Part shown: piece after piece, positions 51,942 to 60,112 of the stretch
Layout of the letters: each line of letters starts with the position of its first letter
Position numbering within the stretch: the first letter of the stretch is position 1
NCBI RefSeq assembly: GCF_015326965.1
Contig: NZ_CP017659.1
Span: forward strand, 1,612,001-1,676,000
Source of the DNA: Paenibacillus sp. JZ16
Lineage (GTDB): Bacteria > Bacillota > Bacilli > Paenibacillales > Paenibacillaceae
Length of the DNA: 64,000 nt
Direction of reading: 5' to 3'
Program-made: the position numbers and the translations under genes
The notes under the pieces: model-generated
What the model was told of the DNA's origin: nothing
Seen by the model: only the letters and a program-made list of their open reading frames with translations
Database searches by the model: none

Positions 51942-53763
51942 GGCATTGATACGGCTTGAAGATATCGGTCCGGGCGGCTGGTATGAGACGGAAGAACAAC
52001 AGGCGAAGCTGCTGGTAATCGCACAGTTGCTGCATCAGCTGCAGATTCCCTTTCATCTGGCCGTCATTCCGCGGTATGTGAATCCGGCACATCATGTGGA
52101 TCGGTCGATAGATGATCAGCATGATGGAGCTTCCCTTCGATTTGTCCGGCTGCTACAAACGATGGTAGACCTTGGCGCCTCGATTGGTATTCATGGATAT
52201 ACGCATCAGTACGGGGGATCGGTAAGTGGCGACGGATTTGAATTTGCTTATTCCGAATGCAGCGCCGACTGTCCTCCAGATGATCCGCCCGAAACGGTCC
52301 ATTCGCTCCGTCAGCTGCAGCAATCTTATGCTTATCAGCGGGTACAGCAGGCTCATAAGATGTTTCAAAGAGCTGGTCTTCCGGCGGTTTGGTATGAAAC
52401 TCCTCATTATACCGCTTCATCTGTCCAGCGACACATTATCGAGATCTGTAACGGCATCCTCTATGAATCACCGCCTTCCAGCCCGGTTGCAAGGACAGCA
52501 GCACTACAGCACATCCCGGACGATCCGTTAACGAACGGGACGATCTACGTTCCCACTCCGCTTTATTATGTGGCTGGTGATAAGATCGAGGAAGAAGTCA
52601 CTCGGATAGAACGGACATTGCAGGATTTCACAGGAGCACGGGAACTGGCTTCATTCTTTTACCACCCCTATCTCGAATTTCCCTATATCCGCTTCCTTGC
52701 TGACGGCAATGTGCATTATGACGAGCATTCACCGCTCAGAAGAATCATTCAAGCCTTCAAGAGGGAGCTTAAATCGTTTGTGTCCATAACCTCGAGCATG
52801 CCCTTTATACCGGATTTCAGGGAAACCCGATTGCTGGACAGGATGACCATGAAACACCCTAAGTTTCTGCACGCCAAGAGACAAGCGCTGCCGGATCGAT
52901 GGATCGTCCGGGACGAGACCAACAACCAATGGTACGACGCTGCTCTTGAGGTCGGGTTCCCCATGAAAATCCATAATGGCATACGATATATACGCCCCAT
53001 GTTGGCAGATTGGCCACTATACCCGGGTGGGACTGCGATGGCTGGCGATTACGATGGGGATGGCAGCATCGATGCGGCTGTATGGAATGCGGAGCTTGGG
53101 ATATGTGAGGTTGCCTTGGGCTCAGGCAGCCGTTTAGTACCTTCGGGTCATTGGCTCTGTGAATCTGGAGCCGTGGACTGGAAAACTCTAACGGGAGATT
53201 TTGACGGAGACGGCAGACATGATTTATTTTTATGGGACCCTGTCACAGGGAAAGCCGCCATTGCTTTTAGCTCCGGGCGTGATTTTTATTCTCCCCTAAT
53301 TCAGCATGAGGTTTCCGTACGGGGTGAAGGCATGATACCCTCCATAGGAGATGTGAATGGCGATGGGCTGGATGACCTGGTTGTGTGGAATTCCGACTCA
53401 GGCACATGCCAGGTCTGGTTAAGCACCGGGAAACAGCTCGTGGATGCGGGAGATTGGTATTCCGCCAAGAGTCCAATGGGTTCTTTCATATCCATGATGC
53501 TTGGCGACGTGGATGGCGATGGGCTGGAAGATTTGATTCTTGTTGAACATACCGCAGGGAACTGGTTCGTTCTATATGGCTCGGGGACCGCCTTCGGGCG
53601 GCAGGAAGAACGGTTTGGGCCCTGGGTTGCCGGAGAACGCATGACACCTTTCATTGCCGACCTGACGGGCAATGGCCGTGTCAGTCTGCTGACATGGTCT
53701 CCGAATCGGCTTGGCGGCACCTTGGACGCCGCCATCAATTCCAGAGACCGGACAATCGGATAA
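51934..53763 (+). CDS. DUF2334 polysaccharide-deacetylase-like protein with five FG-GAP repeats
   Basis: The 609-aa protein begins with a DUF2334 domain (about residues 4-300: ALIRLEDIGPGGWYE, FHLAVIPRYVNP, HGYTHQYGG at 87-95, FFYHPYLEF), a relative of NodB-type deacetylases with conserved D and H metal ligands. The second half has five calcium-binding-like loops of DxDxDG type at residues 372, 422, 473, 525 and 576, spaced 50-52 residues: FG-GAP/VCBS propeller blades. It has no signal peptide, which is odd for such a domain pair. The start is TTG with GGAAGGAG 10 bases upstream; no other start fits before the stop at 51874. Confidence 0.85.
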   Translation: MNKALIRLEDIGPGGWYETEEQQAKLLVIAQLLHQLQIPFHLAVIPRYVNPAHHVDRSIDDQHDGASLRFVRLLQTMVDLGASIGIHGYTHQYGGSVSGDGFEFAYSECSADCPPDDPPETVHSLRQLQQSYAYQRVQQAHKMFQRAGLPAVWYETPHYTASSVQRHIIEICNGILYESPPSSPVARTAALQHIPDDPLTNGTIYVPTPLYYVAGDKIEEEVTRIERTLQDFTGARELASFFYHPYLEFPYIRFLADGNVHYDEHSPLRRIIQAFKRELKSFVSITSSMPFIPDFRETRLLDRMTMKHPKFLHAKRQALPDRWIVRDETNNQWYDAALEVGFPMKIHNGIRYIRPMLADWPLYPGGTAMAGDYDGDGSIDAAVWNAELGICEVALGSGSRLVPSGHWLCESGAVDWKTLTGDFDGDGRHDLFLWDPVTGKAAIAFSSGRDFYSPLIQHEVSVRGEGMIPSIGDVNGDGLDDLVVWNSDSGTCQVWLSTGKQLVDAGDWYSAKSPMGSFISMMLGDVDGDGLEDLILVEHTAGNWFVLYGSGTAFGRQEERFGPWVAGERMTPFIADLTGNGRVSLLTWSPNRLGGTLDAAINSRDRTIG

Positions 53764-53800
53764 GGACATGATATACTTCTATACAACGAAACCGGGTCAT

Positions 53801-53855
53801 TTCAAAACTCCCGCTATACGCGGTCTGTCATCGGAGAAAGAACGTCGATAGATCT
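53801..53855 (-). repeat. Dispersed structured repeat, copy D (module 1 only)
   Basis: On the minus strand ATCTATCGACGT, CTTTCTCCGATGACAGACC, CCGC-GTATA-GCGG and GGAGTTTTG follow each other as in copy C; the loop of the CCGC hairpin differs by one base. Module 2 is absent. It lies 38 bases after the stop of the upstream gene. Confidence 0.7.
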
Positions 53856-53899
53856 ATAGGATCATCTCTATACTTATTTCTATATTTGGAGGAGAATTC

Positions 53900-54592
53900 A
53901 TGTCATCCAATAGCAAGAGCAATTCTAACAACAATACAGCCGGTCCATCATCCCCAGTCAAAATCGTGAAACCCAAGCTCCCTAAGCAGCTTGAGCCTAT
54001 GATTCTATCCGATACTGGCGTTGACGATGAATCCTCATTTATTCAATCCACTTGTCAGGACGAGACCCTGTCTTATATTTCAGCCGACAAGGTTCAATTC
54101 GATCAAATGATATTCCATAATGTTACGTTCCAGCACGTCACGCTCCACCATGCCGAACTAACGGATCTTGTGTTTAACCACTGCGATTTGTCCAACGTCG
54201 ACCTCAGTGAGGCCATTATGTACCGCGTACAATTCAATCATTGCAAAATTCTGGGGCTCGACTTGACGGCAGCCACCATCCGAAATGTCGTATTCGATCA
54301 TTGTACGGGCGACTACGCTACGTTCCGTTTTGCTAACATGAAGCAGGTGTCCTTCCAATCCACCTCGCTCGTAAAATCGGATTTTTATCATTCCGAATTA
54401 AGTAAGGTGGAATTTGTGGATTGCCAGATCGACCAATCGCAGTTCTCCGGCACGAAGCTTGCGGGAATCGACTTAAGCCGAACGGACTTTCATAACATTG
54501 GCGTGACCCTGGAAGATCTTCAAGGATGCATCATATCGCCGCATCAAGCCATCCCGTTAACCAAAATATTCGGTCTTGTCGTAAAAGATTGA
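53900..54592 (+). CDS. Pentapeptide-repeat protein
   Basis: The 230-aa protein has a Ser/Asn-rich flexible N-terminus (SSNSKSNSNNN) and a right-handed helix of pentapeptide repeats of A/C/S-D/N-L/F-x-x form from about residue 60 to 200, e.g. LTDLVFNHCDLSNVDLSEA, DLTAATIRNVVFDHC, SDFYHSELSKVEF, GIDLSRTDFHN. Such proteins can mimic DNA to bind gyrase, or act as scaffolds. Many repeats contain F or V and H at the first place rather than a strict A(D/N)LXX. GGAGG lies 8 bases before the ATG. Confidence 0.83.
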   Translation: MSSNSKSNSNNNTAGPSSPVKIVKPKLPKQLEPMILSDTGVDDESSFIQSTCQDETLSYISADKVQFDQMIFHNVTFQHVTLHHAELTDLVFNHCDLSNVDLSEAIMYRVQFNHCKILGLDLTAATIRNVVFDHCTGDYATFRFANMKQVSFQSTSLVKSDFYHSELSKVEFVDCQIDQSQFSGTKLAGIDLSRTDFHNIGVTLEDLQGCIISPHQAIPLTKIFGLVVKD

Positions 54593-54664
54593 GCGTGAGC
54601 TTAGGCTTGGCCCATATAATCAAAATCGTTTGTTTACAGGGGAACGTATACACGTGCACAGCAT

Positions 54665-54714
54665 AAAGCGGCTTACTCCGTGGTCCGCTTGGACCTTTCG
54701 GGTTAAGCCGCTTT
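54665..54714. terminator. Terminator between convergent genes
   Basis: AAAGCGGCTTA and TAAGCCGCTTT form a perfect 11-bp stem and have T-runs on both strands. It closes both the pentapeptide gene and the leftward dehydrogenase operon. Confidence 0.85.
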
Positions 54715-54728
54715 CTTAAATCATCCTA

Positions 54729-55835
54729 TTATTGATCAAGGGTGTATTTCTGCAAATCAAGCGGGAGCGGGGCCGGGATGTCACAGGTGCTGACCATCTC
54801 ATAGCGCTTGCCTTCATCGGAAGCATCATGGAAGCCCCACATGGCTTCAAGCACATGATAGGCAAGCTCGCCGCTCGCACGATGAGCTCTTCCGCTGCGG
54901 ATGGCGTAGGCCATATCCGCCGGGCCGATCCCTCTTGTATTCTCGTTATACCCGGGAAGCAGCGGCTCTTCCGTCCACTCAGTTTCTCCGGTCAATCGAT
55001 ATTGTACGGAGCCGCCAAAGCCGTTGGGATCCGGGACGAGCATCGTGCCCTTGGTGCCGTAGATTTCAATATTAGGCAGCGTGCTGCCTCCAAATACATC
55101 AAAACTCGTAATCAGCGTGCCAATCGCACCGTTATGAAACTCCATAAGTCCAGCCACATGAGTAGGAATGTCCACTTGAATTTTTTGACCCTGTTTTTTC
55201 TCACTGGTAATCGTCCGCTCCGCAAGGGCCGTCCCGGTCATGCCGCTAATACGGCGGATCGGTCCCAGCAGCTGAACCAGCGCCGTCAGGTAGTAAGGCC
55301 CCATATCGAACATCGGACCTCCGCCGGCGGCATAATAAAATTCCGGATCGGGATGCCAATGCTCATGACCGCGGCTCATCATAAATGCGGTCGCTGCTAT
55401 CGGCTTGCCGATGCGCCCGTCTTCAATCAACTTCAGTGCCGTTTGGATTCCTGCTCCAAGAAATGTCTCAGGAGCACATCCAACGAGCAGACCTTTGGAC
55501 GCAGCCATATCCAGCACCGCCTTACCCTCTTCACGGGTTACGCCAAGGGGCTTTTCCACATACACGTGCTTGCCGGCTTGCAGCGCATCCAGCATAATTT
55601 GCGCGTGTAATGCAGGTATCGTCAGATTAATGACCAGCTCAATCTCCGGATCTGCAAGCAGCTCCTCGGTAGTGTATACATTCGGAATATGATACTTGGC
55701 AGCCTGTTCCTCGGCACGGGCACGATCGATATCCGCACACGCCGTCAGCTCCAGGATATCGAACTTATGACAGTTTTCCATATAGATGCCGCTGATTTTT
55801 CCGCAGCCAATGATGCCAACCTTTACTTTCTTCAT
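54729..55835 (-). CDS. Gfo/Idh/MocA-family dehydrogenase
   Basis: The 368-aa protein opens KVKVGIIGCGKISGIYMENCHKF (dinucleotide fold), with the family signature GKHVYVEKPLGVTREEGKAVLDMA (EKP) and a C-terminal alpha/beta domain (PHFDMGPYYLTALVQLLG). It should oxidise or reduce a sugar or cyclitol with NAD(P). It is the third gene of a LacI-headed unit, 20 bases behind ThuA. Confidence 0.88.
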   Translation of the reverse strand: MKKVKVGIIGCGKISGIYMENCHKFDILELTACADIDRARAEEQAAKYHIPNVYTTEELLADPEIELVINLTIPALHAQIMLDALQAGKHVYVEKPLGVTREEGKAVLDMAASKGLLVGCAPETFLGAGIQTALKLIEDGRIGKPIAATAFMMSRGHEHWHPDPEFYYAAGGGPMFDMGPYYLTALVQLLGPIRRISGMTGTALAERTITSEKKQGQKIQVDIPTHVAGLMEFHNGAIGTLITSFDVFGGSTLPNIEIYGTKGTMLVPDPNGFGGSVQYRLTGETEWTEEPLLPGYNENTRGIGPADMAYAIRSGRAHRASGELAYHVLEAMWGFHDASDEGKRYEMVSTCDIPAPLPLDLQKYTLDQ

Positions 55836-55855
55836 GATCCAAGTCTCCTTCTGCC

Positions 55856-56596
55856 TTATTGGCTGTCTCCCATGCCTGTGTAGCCTTGACCTTCCGTAAA
55901 CACACTCATGTCCGAACCCGAATATAATGCTTTTCCTTCAGCAGCCCAGAGCAGTCCCCTGCGCATCATTTCCTTCACCTGCGGCATATCGACGATATCG
56001 GCATGATGGCCGAGGGAATTGTAATAGACCCGTCCATATCCCCAGCGCTTCGTCCATACTACCGGCATATCAACCGCTTGGTTCAGCAGATGCGGTCCGG
56101 CCACAACCGGAAAGCGAGTGGTTGCCAGCACTTCAACGGCCGGATCGACATGCAGATAATACTGCTCGGAGACCACCGTAAAATCCTGCATCCCTTCCAC
56201 CAACGGGCTGGAGCTCGATTTAATCTCTACCTGGTACTTCACGCCATCGTTGCCCGGATGCGCAACCCATTGACCTCCGGTCATAAACTGCCAATCCACA
56301 TTGTTGCGAAACGAATCGCACATCCCGCCGTGACAGCCCGCCAAGCCGGTTCCCTTCTGCACGGCAAGCGATACGTTGCTCACCTGCTCCTTCGATATTT
56401 CTCCCATCGTCCATACCGGCACGATCAGATCCAGGGCCTGAAGTTTCTCTGCATCATTAAAAGCATCCAGCGTGTCGGATACCTCAACCTCATATTGCTC
56501 AGCCCGAAGCAATTCCGCGAAAATGCCGGCAACCTGCTCAGGTTCATGTCCGTCCCAGCCGCCCCATACGATCAAAGCCTTTTTCATGCGTAGCAC
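55856..56596 (-). CDS. ThuA-domain protein
   Basis: The 246-aa protein has the ThuA pattern LIVWGGWDGHEPEQVAGIFAELL, LDLIVPVWTMGEIS, GTGLAGCHGGMCDSFRNNVDWQFMTGGQWVAHPG and WGYGRVYYNSLGHHADIVDMP. ThuA-like proteins work with Gfo/Idh/MocA enzymes in sugar breakdown through keto-sugar intermediates; the exact step is not settled. It sits between two such dehydrogenase genes, which supports a joint pathway. Confidence 0.88.
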   Translation of the reverse strand: MLRMKKALIVWGGWDGHEPEQVAGIFAELLRAEQYEVEVSDTLDAFNDAEKLQALDLIVPVWTMGEISKEQVSNVSLAVQKGTGLAGCHGGMCDSFRNNVDWQFMTGGQWVAHPGNDGVKYQVEIKSSSSPLVEGMQDFTVVSEQYYLHVDPAVEVLATTRFPVVAGPHLLNQAVDMPVVWTKRWGYGRVYYNSLGHHADIVDMPQVKEMMRRGLLWAAEGKALYSGSDMSVFTEGQGYTGMGDSQ

Positions 56597-56640
56597 TCCT
56601 TTTTTTATGTGTCCGGCCAGGATTGGCCGAAGTGACTTGA

Positions 56641-57801
56641 TTACATTTCCGACAACCGCACCCAGCGGCGTTCTTCAATGGATTTATCCACGGCTTCCAG
56701 CACAGCCTGACATTTCACGCCATCCTCGAAATTCGGCACAGGCTGCCTTCCCTCGGAAATAGCGGTCGATAGCTCCAGGATTTCATGCGTAAAGGTGTGC
56801 TCGAAACCAATCGTATGTCCCGGCGGCCACCATGCCTCCATATAATCGTGAACGGGATCGGTTGCCAGTACGCGGCGGAAGCCCTGAACATCCTCATCGT
56901 CGGACGTAAAGTAAACCTCCAGCTCATTCATTCGTTCAAAATCGAATTTGACGCTGCCCAAGCTGCCGTTGATCTCAAAGGAATTGGTGCTGCGGTGCCC
57001 TGCGGCAAAGCGCGTCGCCTCAAAGCTGCCCAGCGCCCCGTTCTCGAAGCGGGTCATGAACAACGTGGCGTCATCTACCGTCACTTTCCCCATGGGACCG
57101 CCTGTGCTTCCTTTTGCACTTAACCCGGTCATCTCGCTGGCAATGGGACGCTCCTTGATAAAGGTCTCGCTCATTCCGATCACTTCCTGCATATCACCGA
57201 CCAGATAATGCGCGAGATCGATCAGGTGGGCACCAAGATCCCCATGCGATCCGGATCCGGCCACTTCCTTCTGCAATCTCCATACCAGCGGGAATTGCGG
57301 GTCCATGATCCAATCCTGCAAAAACCAAGCGCGGAAATGATAAATCTGACCCAATCTTCCACTCTCAACCAGCTTCTTGGCCAGTCTTACAGCTGGCGAA
57401 AATCTATAATTAAACCCAACCATATGGGTAACTCCCGCTTCTTCCGCCGCCTGCAGCATCTCTCTGGCATCCGCCAAGGTCAAGGCAAGCGGCTTCTCGC
57501 AAAATATATGCTTCCCCGCCTTCGCCGCGGCAATGGCAATCTCCTTATGGGCATCGCTTGGGGCGTTGATATCGATCAGATCGATATCTTCCCGATTGAC
57601 AAGCTCCTTCCAATCGGTAACGCTTTCACTCCAGCCCAATTGATCCGCAGCTGCTTGCACGGCCGACACATTGCGGCCGCAGATCGCCACCATTTCAGGC
57701 TTCAACGCCTCCGGGAAAAACATCGGCAAGCTCCGGTAAGCATTGCTGTGGGCTTTGCCCATAAATTTATAACCAATCATGCCTACACGTAATTGTTTCA
57801 T
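56641..57801 (-). CDS. Gfo/Idh/MocA-family dehydrogenase
   Basis: The 386-aa protein opens RVGMIGYKFMGKAHSNAYRSLP and has the EKP motif in GKHIFCEKPLALTLADAREML. The sugar-binding region contains GDLGAHLIDLAHYLVGDM. The start M-K-Q-L-R-V is typical. It is distinct from the other dehydrogenase at 54729-55835 (different loops) and may oxidise a different position or sugar. It is 24 bases behind the LacI repressor gene. Confidence 0.9.
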   Translation of the reverse strand: MKQLRVGMIGYKFMGKAHSNAYRSLPMFFPEALKPEMVAICGRNVSAVQAAADQLGWSESVTDWKELVNREDIDLIDINAPSDAHKEIAIAAAKAGKHIFCEKPLALTLADAREMLQAAEEAGVTHMVGFNYRFSPAVRLAKKLVESGRLGQIYHFRAWFLQDWIMDPQFPLVWRLQKEVAGSGSHGDLGAHLIDLAHYLVGDMQEVIGMSETFIKERPIASEMTGLSAKGSTGGPMGKVTVDDATLFMTRFENGALGSFEATRFAAGHRSTNSFEINGSLGSVKFDFERMNELEVYFTSDDEDVQGFRRVLATDPVHDYMEAWWPPGHTIGFEHTFTHEILELSTAISEGRQPVPNFEDGVKCQAVLEAVDKSIEERRWVRLSEM

Positions 57802-57825
57802 CCTTCATTCCTCCTTAAATAAGAG

Positions 57826-58881
57826 TTATTCATTTCGATGAAGCGAAGATGCACGGATTACCAGGCGAGTTGGCAGCTGGCGATGGAGCACTGCGTTCGT
57901 TTCGCTGCCTTCTGGCAGATCGGAGGCGTCCAGCATACGAAGCACATGATCCGCTGCAAGGCATCCCAGTTCATAGAACGGAACCCTCACGCTGGTAAGC
58001 GGCGGCGTGCACAGCTCGGCGGCTTCCGAATCGTCATACCCGACAAAAGCAGGCATTCGCTCCTCTGAAATGCCTAGCGCACGCAGCCCCTGCTGAAGTC
58101 CAATCGCCATGCGGTCATTGGCTGCAAATACGGCTTCAATCCGGTCCAGCTTCCCGGCGACTTTCTCGGCAGCAGCATAACCGCTTTTACGGCTGAAGTT
58201 ACCTTCGAACAGCAAAGTTTCATCCAGTACGATTCCCGCTTCATTCAGTGCCCGGCTGTACCCCTTCAACCGATCGCGACTGTTGGAATACTGAGGCGGC
58301 CCATTAAGAAAAGCAATGTTCCGAAATCCCTGCTGCGTCAAGTGATGAACGGCTTGATAGCTGCCATCCACATGATCGGCATCCATAACGTGAAAGGCCT
58401 CGCCGTCAAAGTATTGATTAATCAGGCAATAAGGGTGATCCGCTTCGCTCAGCTGTTTGATGGCCGCACGTTCGCCTTCATCATCCCGGGCACCAAGAAT
58501 AATGCAAGCGTCTACCTTCTGGGTGCGGAACAGATTCAAGTAATCCATTGAACCGCCGGGCTCACGGAACAGCATCAATAGGTCATACTGGCTTTCCAGC
58601 GCCTTACTGCCAATACCGCTTAATATTTCGGAAAAATAATAAGCGGAGAAGATGCGGGCTTTCGGCAGGTAGGGCATGACAACGCCCAGGTTACCGCTTC
58701 TTCGGCGGGCAAAACTTCGGGCAAGCGCACTTGGGGTATACCCAAGCCGATCCGCCGCTTCCAGCACCCGCTGCTTGGTCTCTTCCTTGATAGGTCCGAC
58801 CCCGTTCAGTACACGGGATACCGTCGCTTCCGAAACGCCGGCAAGCTGTGCTACCTCTTTACGACTAGCGATATTCATCAA
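57826..58881 (-). CDS. LacI-family repressor
   Basis: The 351-aa protein has the LacI helix-turn-helix and hinge (ASRKEVAQLAGVSEATVSRVLNGVGPIKEETKQRVLEAADRLGYTPSALARSFARR) and the periplasmic-binding-like sensor domain (GVVMPYLPKARIFSAYYFSEIL, AVFAANDRMAIGLQQGLRALG). It is the first gene of the leftward operon with the two dehydrogenases and ThuA. A 16-bp palindrome 15 bases upstream (58896-58911) is its likely operator. Confidence 0.93.
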   Translation of the reverse strand: MMNIASRKEVAQLAGVSEATVSRVLNGVGPIKEETKQRVLEAADRLGYTPSALARSFARRRSGNLGVVMPYLPKARIFSAYYFSEILSGIGSKALESQYDLLMLFREPGGSMDYLNLFRTQKVDACIILGARDDEGERAAIKQLSEADHPYCLINQYFDGEAFHVMDADHVDGSYQAVHHLTQQGFRNIAFLNGPPQYSNSRDRLKGYSRALNEAGIVLDETLLFEGNFSRKSGYAAAEKVAGKLDRIEAVFAANDRMAIGLQQGLRALGISEERMPAFVGYDDSEAAELCTPPLTSVRVPFYELGCLAADHVLRMLDASDLPEGSETNAVLHRQLPTRLVIRASSLHRNE

Positions 58882-58895
58882 GCCTCCTGCAATTT

Positions 58896-58911
58896 ATGTA
58901 CGCGCGTACAT
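58896..58911. promoter_or_regulatory. Probable LacI operator, 16-bp palindrome
   Basis: ATGTACGCGCGTACAT is perfectly self-complementary with a central CG, the form bound by LacI/GalR repressors. It lies just before the repressor gene in the divergent region and may also affect the rightward ROK regulator gene. Confidence 0.7.
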
Positions 58912-59039
58912 TTTCTCATGGAGCCTCGCTGTTGTCAACCGTCTTAACCTGCAAAATTGTTCTTGCACCCTTATTTCAGATGTGCAATAATCTTCTCCAG
59001 ATACTTATTAAACCCGTTTAAAAAGAAAGGGGGGTGGTG

Positions 59040-60083
59040 ATGGATACGCGCAAAGAACCTTTACCCACACCGCAATCCATGAAATACGCCGTACGGCGCG
59101 CGCTCCGCGCTTCCCTGCTGGAGCTCGGTAGCGGAACCAAAGCGGAGCTGAGTGACAGGCTCGGCATCAGCTTTCCAACGGTGAGCAAAGTGCTGGAACA
59201 GATGGCGCAGGAAGGCGAAGTTACCCTGCTCGGACTGGATGAGTCCAGCGGCGGGAGACGTGCAAACCGCTACGCTTTTAACCCGGACTATATGCTGGGT
59301 CTCGCCGTTTATTATGAGAAGGAGCGGAGCGTATACACCATTTTTAACTGGAACGGCGATCTGGTCGAACGACAAACTGAAGACGGCATACTCCAGCTTG
59401 GACCGGAAGCGCTGGCTTCCCAGCTAAGAAGCTGGATCCACCGTTATCCGAAAATCCGCTCGATTGCGGTCGGCATGCCGGCTGCGGTTCGTGATGGCGT
59501 CGTTTTTCACGTGCCGTTGTACGGGACATTCCAGGATTACGACCTCAAATCTTACCTGGAGAACCTGTTCTCCATTCCTATCATCGTGGAGAATGACATG
59601 AATGCGGCCGTGCTTGGCTATCAGAATCTGAGCCGTACGGAGGAGGCTTCTCTTGTATACGTGTATTTCGGACACAACGGACCGGGGGCGGGGCTGTTGA
59701 TCAATGGAAACGTCGTTCGGGGCAAGTCGTTCTTTACGGGTGAGATCGGTTATGTACCGATGAGCAAAGACAACAATTTTCAAGATGTATTGGAGCGTAA
59801 AAGTGCCGTCATGAGCAGTCTCATCGAGCCGGATGAGGAGCAAATCGATGCGTTAAGCCGATTAAGCGCCGCCTTCACCGCGATTCTCAATCCGGATGCC
59901 ATTCTGTGGTGTGAGCATAACCTCCTGCCCTCCACCCTGCTCTGCATTAAAGACCGGGCTTCCGCCTACGTACCGGAGCGTCATCTGCCCGAAATGCTGC
60001 TTCGCGAGTGGGAGCATGACTATATAGCCGGCCTGCAGCGGCTTGCTCTGGATATGATGATATCCGATACAAGTGCAATGTAA
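59040..60083 (+). CDS. ROK-type regulator lacking the zinc motif
   Basis: The 347-aa protein has an N-terminal winged helix (GTKAELSDRLGISFPTVSKVLEQMAQEGEV, SSGGRRANRYAFNPDY) and a ROK-like sensor (IAVGMPAAVRDGVVFHVP, IIVENDMNAAVLGYQN, FGHNGPGAGLLINGNVVRG, GEIGYVPMSK). The C-x-C-G-x2-G-C zinc cluster present in the other ROK proteins here is absent, so the sensing domain is changed. It is 29 bases ahead of an MFS transporter gene, which it probably controls. The ATG at 59040 follows GGGGGG by about 6 bases; two GTG codons precede it. Confidence 0.82.
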   Translation: MDTRKEPLPTPQSMKYAVRRALRASLLELGSGTKAELSDRLGISFPTVSKVLEQMAQEGEVTLLGLDESSGGRRANRYAFNPDYMLGLAVYYEKERSVYTIFNWNGDLVERQTEDGILQLGPEALASQLRSWIHRYPKIRSIAVGMPAAVRDGVVFHVPLYGTFQDYDLKSYLENLFSIPIIVENDMNAAVLGYQNLSRTEEASLVYVYFGHNGPGAGLLINGNVVRGKSFFTGEIGYVPMSKDNNFQDVLERKSAVMSSLIEPDEEQIDALSRLSAAFTAILNPDAILWCEHNLLPSTLLCIKDRASAYVPERHLPEMLLREWEHDYIAGLQRLALDMMISDTSAM

Positions 60084-60112
60084 AATTCAACGATGACGAT
60101 TGGGGAATAACC

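Noticed and set aside
54732..55610. Rightward open frame of 292 codons
   Set aside because: It is antisense to a clear Gfo/Idh/MocA dehydrogenase gene.
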